Assembly: GCA_964650975.1 (NCBI GenBank)
Contig: CAZYWA010000261.1
Span: 1-10,320, forward strand
Source: CAZYWA01 sp964650975 [NCBI: uncultured bacterium]
GTDB taxonomy: Bacteria > JADJOY01
DNA length: 10,320 nucleotides
Reading direction: 5' to 3'
Of this stretch, positions 1 to 6,092 are shown in pieces. Numbering within the stretch: position 1 is the first letter of the stretch; each line of letters starts with the position of its first letter. The position numbers were made by a program, and so were the translations under genes. The notes under the pieces are model-generated. The model searched no databases. It saw nothing but the letters and a program-made list of their open reading frames with translations, and was not told the origin of the DNA.

Positions 1-80
1 GCTCGACGGGTCGGCCATCGGGCGGCTGGCTGCGCAGGATGCGGGACTCGTGCGCTGATCCGGGAATCGGGGTCCGTGAC
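1..80. other. window edge, no supported gene
   Basis: These 80 bases lie downstream of the GH43 stop. Several minus-strand frames stay open to the edge, and an ATG (16-18, minus strand, reading MADPSS...) could begin the next gene. Six codons are too few to judge. I see no clear terminator hairpin with a U-tract after the GH43 stop. Confidence 0.3.
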
Positions 81-1718
81 TCACTCGACGCGGAACCAGT
101 CGACGTCGGCGAAGCCGGGAGCGGGATCAGATCGCTGCGCGAGACAGAAGAGCCCGACCTTGGCGCCTATCCAGGTTCCCGCGATCGCATTGAACGGCTG
201 ACCGATCGGCGTGAACCGCCCGCCGTCCTTCGCATGGCTGAAGGTGCACGCGGCATCGGTGTCGACCGCGACGCGCAGCTCGATCGTGTCGCCGCCACAG
301 GCGGTCTCGGCTTCCTCGATCTGGTGGCCTCTGCTCGATGCGTCCGAGCTCGAGAGCTTGACCAGGCGGCAGCCGGAGCTCGTCCGCTCGGCGGCTAGAT
401 ACGAATAGGCCTGGCCCATGATCACCAGGCCCGCGCGCTCGCCGCTCTGGAGGCCGCGGACGTCGAGTCGGGCGGTCACGCTGAATCGCGGCGCCGGAAA
501 TTTCTGGAGCAACAGGTTCGGCAGCTGCCACAGATTGGCGGGGTCGCCCGGCGACGGCGTCGCGAAGAGGCGCATCCAGCCGCGTCGCGCCACGAGCGAC
601 ATCCACTGGTCGCGGGGATTCGCTTCCCATTGCCACTCGAGGCCGAGTTGGGGCGAATCGAGCTCGTCGGTGGTCGCGGGCGTCGCCGCCTCGGAGCCGC
701 CGCCGACGCTGGGCTTCGCGAAGTCGCTCACCGGCTCGCCCACTCCGTTGCCGTCGAGATCGACGCCGATCTGTGGCCAGTCGTCGACCCATTGCACCGG
801 CTCGAGGTGCACCACGCGGCCGAACGGCCCGCGATCCTGGAAGTGAAGGAACCAGCTCTCGCCGCTCGCGAGCTCCACCCAGCCGCCCTGATGCGGACCG
901 TTGATGGGGGTGGAGCCGCGCTCGAGCACCCGCTTGGCCTCGAACGGACCGAACGGGCTTCGCGACCGCAACGCGAGCTGCCAGCCGTCGGGAACGCCGC
1001 CCGCCGGCGCCAGGATGTAGTAGTAGCCAGCACGCTTGTAGAGCTTGGGGCCCTCGATGTCGGGCGCCACCAGGTTCCGGCCGTCGTAAACGATCTGGCC
1101 GTCGTCGAGAAGGCGGCTTCCATCCGGGCTCATGCGATGCAGGGTGAGGATGCTCGACACGTGCGCACGGCTGCGCGCGAACGCATGCACGAGGTAGGCG
1201 TTGCCGTCGTCGTCCCAGAGCGGGCTGGGATCGATCAGACCTTGACCTGCCTGCACCAGATGGATGGGCTCCCAAGGACCGGCCGGGGCCTGGGCTTTCG
1301 TCATGTAAATGCCGGCGTCGGGATCGCCGAAGAAGATCCAGAACCAGCCGTCGTGGTAGCGCAGGCACGGAGCCCAGACGCCGTCGCCATGAAGCGGTTC
1401 ATCGAAACGCGGCTCCGGCAGGCGCTCGATCGCGTGGCCGACCAGCGTCCAGTTGACCAGATCCTTCGAGTGCAGGATCGGCAGGCCAGGCACCTCGTTG
1501 AAGCTCGACGAGGTCAGGTAGAAATCGTCGCCGACGCGAATGACGTCCGGATCGGAGTAGTCGGCGAACAGCACCGGGTTCGTGTAGCGGCCGTCGCCGC
1601 GGTCGGGAACCCACGGGCCCGGGCGTGGTTCGTCGCTCGCCGATCCGGTGCAGCCTGCGACGAGAAATACCGCGAGCAGCAGGGCCGTCGCCGCCCGGGG
1701 GGGCCGGACCGTGCTCAC
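81..1718 (-). CDS. GH43 family glycosidase lipoprotein (beta-xylosidase / arabinofuranosidase type)
   Basis: Predicted exported glycoside hydrolase of 545 residues, removing xylose or arabinose units from plant-type glycans. A lipoprotein signal peptide ends in LVAGC (Cys23), so the protein should be membrane-anchored. The five-bladed propeller spans about residues 43-340 and keeps the family's three acids in order: Asp56 in DYSDPD (base), Asp163 in LIDPSPLWDDDG (pKa modulator) and Glu222 in DIEGPKLYK (general acid). Residues about 355-545 look like the GH43_C2 beta-sandwich that completes the active site in many beta-xylosidases. The GTG start overlaps the stop of the upstream lipoprotein gene (GTGA, 1715-1718). 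I see no good Shine-Dalgarno, so translation is probably coupled. The start is supported because the signal peptide follows it directly. Family assignment is firm; exact substrate (xylosyl or arabinosyl) is not determinable, since GH43 is polyspecific. Confidence 0.93.
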   Translation of the reverse strand: MSTVRPPRAATALLLAVFLVAGCTGSASDEPRPGPWVPDRGDGRYTNPVLFADYSDPDVIRVGDDFYLTSSSFNEVPGLPILHSKDLVNWTLVGHAIERLPEPRFDEPLHGDGVWAPCLRYHDGWFWIFFGDPDAGIYMTKAQAPAGPWEPIHLVQAGQGLIDPSPLWDDDGNAYLVHAFARSRAHVSSILTLHRMSPDGSRLLDDGQIVYDGRNLVAPDIEGPKLYKRAGYYYILAPAGGVPDGWQLALRSRSPFGPFEAKRVLERGSTPINGPHQGGWVELASGESWFLHFQDRGPFGRVVHLEPVQWVDDWPQIGVDLDGNGVGEPVSDFAKPSVGGGSEAATPATTDELDSPQLGLEWQWEANPRDQWMSLVARRGWMRLFATPSPGDPANLWQLPNLLLQKFPAPRFSVTARLDVRGLQSGERAGLVIMGQAYSYLAAERTSSGCRLVKLSSSDASSRGHQIEEAETACGGDTIELRVAVDTDAACTFSHAKDGGRFTPIGQPFNAIAGTWIGAKVGLFCLAQRSDPAPGFADVDWFRVE

Positions 1719-3754
1719 GACGGCGAGCGGCCGCTCACGCGCAGGCGGGGCTCGGCGAAATCCAGCTCGAGCGTCTGGCCGTCGAAGGAGAGTGTCGTGC
1801 GATTGGTGCCGAAGGCCTGCTGCGCATAACGGTTCTGCCAGCGGTCGTAGGGGCCGAGATCGTCGGCCACTCCTTTCACCGTCATCGGTCCGGTGAAACC
1901 CACCTCGACGGTGCCGAGGCTCGGCGAGTCGTAGGCGACTGTGTCACCGATCGCCACGCGCGCCGCCGCAATCGCCGACACGAACTGCGCGAAGGTCCCG
2001 TTCGCCGAGGCGTCGCCCAGCTCCACGATCCACACGTTCTCCTTGGCGTTCGCGATCAGCTCGTAGTCGTTCTCGGTGGACCACTCGGTGGGATGCTGCG
2101 AGTAGAGCGCCACGTACGAGTCGCCCTTCCGGCCGCACGTCCAAGGTCCGCTCTGCACGAACTCGTCGAAGGCCGACCTGGGAAAGTAGGCGTGGCTGTA
2201 ATCGGTGAACAGCACACCGTCGAGAATCGGGATGACCGGACGGCGGTACTGGAGGATGCCGACGTTCTGGTGAAACGTGGCGCGAGGCACGAAGCCGCCC
2301 GTCCAGTCCCCGCCGATGTCGCCGGGGAGGCCGCCTGGATACGACGTGAAGACGTACGCTTGCTGGTCGAGGGTCGCCTGCCAGACGTGAACCTGCCCGG
2401 TCCAGCTCGAGGGCTTGAAATCCTGCACGCCGGAGAGCTGATAGTGCGGCGTGCGATAGGTGTAGGTGCTCGCGGATTCGAGGACGATGCCGCGGCTCAT
2501 CGGCGCCAGTGCGTTCGAGACCTGGGTCAAGAGCGGGCTGCCCACGAACGGCTTCAGGAAGCCCAGGTTGTTCCAAGGCGGGCCGCCGTTCCACAGGTCG
2601 TAGGTGTCGATCAAGTTGAAGCTGCCCTCGATCACCTCTGGCGTGAGATAGCCGGTGAGCCCCCACCAGAACATCACGTCGGAGAGGCTTTCGTAGCCGA
2701 TCCCCTCGGACGGTCCGTCCGCGAGCTGGATGCTGTCGCGCTGGCGATGCTCGAACGACGGCACGGCGTCGCCCGCGATCGCCTCCAGGATCGGCGGCGG
2801 AGCGTAGCGATCGCTGCTCGCCAGCTCGGTGGCCGCGAAGTTGTCGGAGTCGAGCTCCTCGATCGAGGCCGGCGCCGCGATGCCCAGCATCACCCAGGTG
2901 GCTTCGCGGGTGGAGTCGTTGAGCCCGCCCAGGAGCTTGGTCTTGTAGGTGCGGCCGTGAGCGGTGGCGAAGAGACCCTGGTAGGTGTTGCAGGCGATGT
3001 CGAACGCCGCCACGTCGAGGATCATCGCGGCGCGCAGGCTCACCGACGGGTCCTCGGCGAATTCCGCCAGGTTGATCAGCGCTCCGAAATCCTCGTTCCA
3101 GTAGACGTTCGAGTGCCACTCGGAGAACCCGAAGCGGCTGCGGGTGTCGAGCCACGCGTTCACCTGCTGGGTCGCGTGCTCGACGTGCTGGCGGCCGCTC
3201 ATGCCGTTGTTGGTGAACACCGTGTCGGGGAGCAGCTGGCCCGCCAGGAGCTCGCCGGTGTGGAACAGGATCTGGTGGTTCTCCGACCACCACACCAGAT
3301 CGTCGTGACCCGGCTCGTCGAGCCAGTACTTGAAGCCCACCAGCGACTGGATCATCGACTGGCGGAGATCGGCGGGGAGCGTCGGGTTCTTGCGATCGAG
3401 GTAGAGGACGCGGAGCATCGCGTTGATGTCGAAGTCGGCCGAGCCCTCGCGCGCATTCAGCTCGTCGACGATCTCCTGGATCGCCTCCACGTGGTAGTCG
3501 GTGCGGCCCGCGTACGCGGTGCAGATCTGGTGATAGATGCTGCCCTGCGTGGGCCCGGCGTGGGCGAGGCAGTGGTCGAGGAACTGCGAGCGGCGCGCCA
3601 CGTAGCCGGGCGTGGGCGTGACGACCGAGCTCCCGCTTCCTCCTCCTGTGCCGCCGCACGCCGCGACCAGCGCCGCCACGAAGGTCAGCGCACGCAGGGA
3701 GCGCCGGCGGGTGATCGGTCGTAGACTCGTTCGCAATGGACGGGTAGAAGTCAT
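1715..3754 (-). CDS. uncharacterised lipoprotein, probable carbohydrate-active (toroid plus beta-sandwich)
   Basis: I do not recognise a named family for this 679-residue protein. It begins with a basic N-region (TRRRSLRAL) and a lipobox LVAAC (Cys33), followed by a Gly/Ser-rich tether, so it should be a lipoprotein. Residues about 50-430 look mostly helical with aromatic-rich motifs: WWSENH (155-160), SEWHSNVYWNED (211-222), GIGYESLSDVMFWWG (351-365). About 430-670 look beta-rich (YTYRTPHYQL, QVHVWQATL, AYVFTSYPG). Helical toroid followed by beta-sandwich is the plan of many polysaccharide lyases and heparinase II/III-like enzymes, and Asn159/His160, His214 and Tyr354 would be candidate catalytic residues. 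That is inference from layout, not a family match. Its stop overlaps the GH43 start, which supports a glycan role. ATG at 3754 is the only in-frame ATG before the signal peptide; no clear Shine-Dalgarno precedes it. Confidence 0.85.
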   Translation of the reverse strand: MTSTRPLRTSLRPITRRRSLRALTFVAALVAACGGTGGGSGSSVVTPTPGYVARRSQFLDHCLAHAGPTQGSIYHQICTAYAGRTDYHVEAIQEIVDELNAREGSADFDINAMLRVLYLDRKNPTLPADLRQSMIQSLVGFKYWLDEPGHDDLVWWSENHQILFHTGELLAGQLLPDTVFTNNGMSGRQHVEHATQQVNAWLDTRSRFGFSEWHSNVYWNEDFGALINLAEFAEDPSVSLRAAMILDVAAFDIACNTYQGLFATAHGRTYKTKLLGGLNDSTREATWVMLGIAAPASIEELDSDNFAATELASSDRYAPPPILEAIAGDAVPSFEHRQRDSIQLADGPSEGIGYESLSDVMFWWGLTGYLTPEVIEGSFNLIDTYDLWNGGPPWNNLGFLKPFVGSPLLTQVSNALAPMSRGIVLESASTYTYRTPHYQLSGVQDFKPSSWTGQVHVWQATLDQQAYVFTSYPGGLPGDIGGDWTGGFVPRATFHQNVGILQYRRPVIPILDGVLFTDYSHAYFPRSAFDEFVQSGPWTCGRKGDSYVALYSQHPTEWSTENDYELIANAKENVWIVELGDASANGTFAQFVSAIAAARVAIGDTVAYDSPSLGTVEVGFTGPMTVKGVADDLGPYDRWQNRYAQQAFGTNRTTLSFDGQTLELDFAEPRLRVSGRSPS

Positions 3755-3787
3755 GCGCGCCAGTTAACCACGCACCACGAGGTTCTC
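3755..3787. promoter_or_regulatory. 33-bp divergent spacer between lipoprotein and carbonic-anhydrase genes
   Basis: The two start codons face away from each other across only 33 bp. The spacer holds the palindrome GTTAAC (3763-3768), its only AT-rich patch, and GAGG (3779-3782), a plausible ribosome binding site 5 nt before the plus-strand ATG. There is not room for two full non-overlapping promoters, so the promoter elements of each gene probably lie inside the other gene's 5' end, or the leaders are very short. I could not assign convincing -35/-10 pairs. Confidence 0.35.
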
Positions 3788-4342
3788 ATGCGACGTCCCC
3801 CGACCGATCCGCCGCCCTCGAACGACGCGGGGCCGCTGACGCGTCGCGGACTGCTGCGCCACGCGGCGCTCGGCGCCGGCGCCGCGGTGGTGGCGCCGGC
3901 CTGGCTCGCCGACCGCGCGCGAGCCGCCGGACAAGCGGACGCATTGCTCCTGAGCTGCATGGATTTCCGGCTCATGGACGAGATCGAGCGCTACATGGCG
4001 GGGCGCGGGCTGCGCGACAAGTACGACCACATCGTGCTCGCGGGCGCCTCGCTGGGCGCGGTCACCGATCGCTATCCCGCCTGGAACAAGGTGTTCTGGG
4101 ACCACCTGGGGCTCGCGGTCAGCCTCCACGCCGTACCCAAGGTGATCGTGATGGACCATCGCGACTGCGGCGCCTACAAGGTGATCCTGAGCGAGGACAT
4201 CGCCAAGGATCCGGTCAAGGAGCGCGAGTTTCACGCGCGCACCTTGAAGCAGCTCGCGGGGCTCATCCAGAAGCGCCAGCCGCAGCTCGCCGTCGAGCTC
4301 CTGCTCATGAGCCTCGACGGCAGCGTCGAGGAGATCACGTAG
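3788..4342 (+). CDS. Tat-exported short beta-class carbonic-anhydrase-like protein
   Basis: Predicted zinc protein of 184 residues related to beta-class carbonic anhydrases (reversible CO2 hydration). A twin-arginine signal peptide is clear: LTRRGLLR (Arg19-Arg20), a hydrophobic Ala-rich core, and likely cleavage after ARA near residue 46. The mature part starts almost at the zinc site. The expected ligand and catalytic set is present: Cys57, Asp59 and Arg61 in CMDFR, then His124 and Cys127 in DHRDCGAY. The stretch that usually reads RNAGN between these motifs is replaced by LAGASLG, and the mature chain of about 138 residues is well below the roughly 200 of classical enzymes. It may therefore be a minimal or divergent clade, with activity not assured. 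The ATG has GAGG 5 nt upstream. The gene is divergent from the lipoprotein/GH43 unit and converges with the sigma-factor gene. Confidence 0.85.
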   Translation: MRRPPTDPPPSNDAGPLTRRGLLRHAALGAGAAVVAPAWLADRARAAGQADALLLSCMDFRLMDEIERYMAGRGLRDKYDHIVLAGASLGAVTDRYPAWNKVFWDHLGLAVSLHAVPKVIVMDHRDCGAYKVILSEDIAKDPVKEREFHARTLKQLAGLIQKRQPQLAVELLLMSLDGSVEEIT

Positions 4343-4360
4343 CGCGCGCCGTTGGCCGCG
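4343..4360. terminator. hairpin in convergent 24-bp gap
   Basis: Only 24 bp separate the stops of two convergent genes. CGCG and GCC pair with GGC and CGCG around a GTT loop, giving 7 bp with one bulged C (4347). Because it is an inverted repeat it could serve both directions. It has no U-tract, so it is not a canonical intrinsic terminator, and such short GC pairing arises easily in this base composition. Confidence 0.25.
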
Positions 4361-4366
4361 GTCGCG

Positions 4367-4975
4367 TCAGACCGTGAGCTCCGCGCGCACCGCCTGATGC
4401 AGGAAGATCCGGGCCTTTTCCCACTTCCGCTGCACGGTGCGCTCCGAGACGCCCTGCATCGACGCGATCTCGACGAACGAGAAGCCGCAGAAAAACTTGA
4501 GGTCCACCACCTCGGCGAGCGGAGGCTCGATGGTGGCGAGCTCGTCGAGCGCGTCGCTGATCTGGGTGAGCCGCTCGACCTCGCGGTCGTCGAACCCGCC
4601 AGCGGCCGGCTCGGTTCCGAGCGACGTGATCTCGAAGAGCCCACCGCGCTTCTGGGCGTGGCGGCTGCGCGCGTGGTCGATGATGAGCCCGCGCATCACG
4701 CGGCTCGCGTAGCGCATGAAGCGCGGCCGATCCGGGAACACCGCGCCGTCGCGGCCGGCCATATCGAGGTAGGCCTCGTGGAGCAGCGTGGTGGGGCTCA
4801 AGCTGGCGCCGAAGCCGTGCCGGGCGAGCTCGCGCCGGGCCATCCGGTGGAGCTCGGCATAGAGCGTGGTGAAGAGCGCCTCGGCGGCGGAACCGTCGCC
4901 ACCCTCGGCGGCGCCCATCAACGCGGGAATGGTGGAGGTCAATCGGCCCTCTGCCGGCGAACGCGAAAACCGCAT
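4367..4975 (-). CDS. ECF-type RNA polymerase sigma factor (Sigma70_ECF / TIGR02999-like)
   Basis: Small sigma factor of 202 residues that should direct RNA polymerase to its own promoter set. Region 2 covers about residues 30-105, with the group-typical PTTLLHEAYLDM (61-72) and FMRYASRVMRGLIIDHAR (86-103). Region 4 covers about 133-195, with the helix-turn-helix GFSFVEIASMQGVSERTVQRK. There is no C-terminal extension. The start is uncertain. ATG at 4975 (directly after an in-frame TTG) lacks a clear Shine-Dalgarno, whereas TTG at 4942 has GAGGG 4 nt upstream and would begin LTSTIPALM, closer to the usual family N-terminus. No anti-sigma factor or Ser/Thr kinase gene, the common partners of this group, lies in the window. 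The gene follows the ketopantoate-reductase gene by 60 bp on the same strand. Regulon unknown. Confidence 0.92.
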   Translation of the reverse strand: MRFSRSPAEGRLTSTIPALMGAAEGGDGSAAEALFTTLYAELHRMARRELARHGFGASLSPTTLLHEAYLDMAGRDGAVFPDRPRFMRYASRVMRGLIIDHARSRHAQKRGGLFEITSLGTEPAAGGFDDREVERLTQISDALDELATIEPPLAEVVDLKFFCGFSFVEIASMQGVSERTVQRKWEKARIFLHQAVRAELTV

Positions 4976-5035
4976 CAAGCGTACGCCAATCCGCTCGGCG
5001 GACGCGACTTCCCCGCGGCTCGGGCTTGGGGCGGC

Positions 5036-6067
5036 TCAGGGGCCGGCGGTCAGCCTTCGCCACAGCTCGTCGGCCGAGAGGTCGGGCGAGCCTTGGGCGA
5101 GCGTTTCGACCTCGTGCACCAGCTCCACCATCCGCTGGTTGAGGGGTGCCCGGCCCCCGCTCGCGCGAGCCAAGTGCACGATCTCGCCGTTCAGCCAGTC
5201 AACCTCGGTCGAGCGTCCCTTCGACAGGTCCTCCCACATCGACGAGCGCGCCTCCGCATCGATCGCGAGCTGCGCGCGCGCCACCAACCGCACGATGGCG
5301 GTGGGAAGCTTGAGCGCCACGGGGAAGACACCGACCGGCAACGGGCCCAGCCGCGCGGTGCGAATGCCCGCGGCGCGCAGCACGCGAAGGCCTTCGCCGA
5401 TCAGCGCACCGAGAATCCGGCGGTAACCGGGCGAAAGCACCAGATCCCGCGTCGGCACGCCGGAGAGCGCGCTCACCGAGTTGTTGAGGTTCATGAGCAG
5501 CTTGGTCCAGAGCACCGGCTCGATCGACGCCGGCCGCACCACGTCGAATCCGGAGGCGCGCAGCCGCTCGACCAGCCGCGCCGCCCGCGGATCGCCGGAC
5601 GATTCGACCGCCAGCTGGCCGCTGGTCGCGCGGTGGAACGTGCCCTGCCCTTTCGACATGACGTTGAAACCCACGATCCCGCCCAGCACCGTCGAGCCCG
5701 GCAGCTCCTCTCGCAGCACGGAGGGGTTCCGCACACCGTTCTGCAAGCTGACCACCAGTGCGGGCCGGCGCAGCGCTCGCGCGAGCGCTCGGCCCGCCTC
5801 GGCGGTGGCGGCGCTCTTCACGCAGCAGAGCACCACCTCGCATTCGGCGAGCGCCGAGGCTTCGGTGTGGAAGCGCAGCCGGTCGGCGGGGATCCGAGCC
5901 GTGAGCGCGTCGAGCGCCGTGAGCGTCAGGCCATGCTGGCGCATCTCGGCGCCCAGCCGCTCGCGGCCCACGAACGTGACCGGCGCTCCACCCGCGGCGA
6001 GCCGCCCGCCGACGTAGCAGCCGACGCTGCCGGCGCCCAGGACGCCGATCTCGAGATCGGTGCTCAC
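5036..6067 (-). CDS. panE: ketopantoate reductase family protein (2-dehydropantoate 2-reductase)
   Basis: Cytoplasmic NADPH-dependent reductase of 343 residues; the family's namesake reaction turns ketopantoate into pantoate on the way to coenzyme A. The Rossmann motif GAGSVG (11-16) opens the protein, followed by CVKSAAT (82-88) and LQNGVRNP (108-115). Catalytic-type Lys189 sits in EPVLWTKLLMNLNN, and TEVDWLNGEI supplies Glu288, matching the substrate-binding and catalytic Glu of E. coli PanE. PLNQRMVELV lies near the C-terminus. I chose GTG at 6067 (VSTDLEIGVLGAG) because the reading frame stays open further upstream only by running through the preceding hydrolase gene, and the Rossmann strand begins right after this start. 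GGGGA lies about 5 nt upstream. It is 25 bp behind the S15 hydrolase. Many family members are not true pantothenate enzymes, and no other pantothenate gene is here, so the substrate is uncertain. Confidence 0.9.
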   Translation of the reverse strand: MSTDLEIGVLGAGSVGCYVGGRLAAGGAPVTFVGRERLGAEMRQHGLTLTALDALTARIPADRLRFHTEASALAECEVVLCCVKSAATAEAGRALARALRRPALVVSLQNGVRNPSVLREELPGSTVLGGIVGFNVMSKGQGTFHRATSGQLAVESSGDPRAARLVERLRASGFDVVRPASIEPVLWTKLLMNLNNSVSALSGVPTRDLVLSPGYRRILGALIGEGLRVLRAAGIRTARLGPLPVGVFPVALKLPTAIVRLVARAQLAIDAEARSSMWEDLSKGRSTEVDWLNGEIVHLARASGGRAPLNQRMVELVHEVETLAQGSPDLSADELWRRLTAGP

Positions 6068-6092
6068 GGCGTCCCCGGCGCAACCGGCCGAT

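Noticed and set aside
1-18. ATG on the minus strand starting a next gene (MADPSS...)
   Set aside because: Only six codons are visible and no ribosome binding site is evident, so it cannot be supported.
630-3724. Long plus-strand open frames opposite the GH43 and lipoprotein genes
   Set aside because: They are Arg/Val/Glu-rich mirror frames of high-GC genes with no domains, while the minus-strand frames show signal peptides and catalytic motifs.
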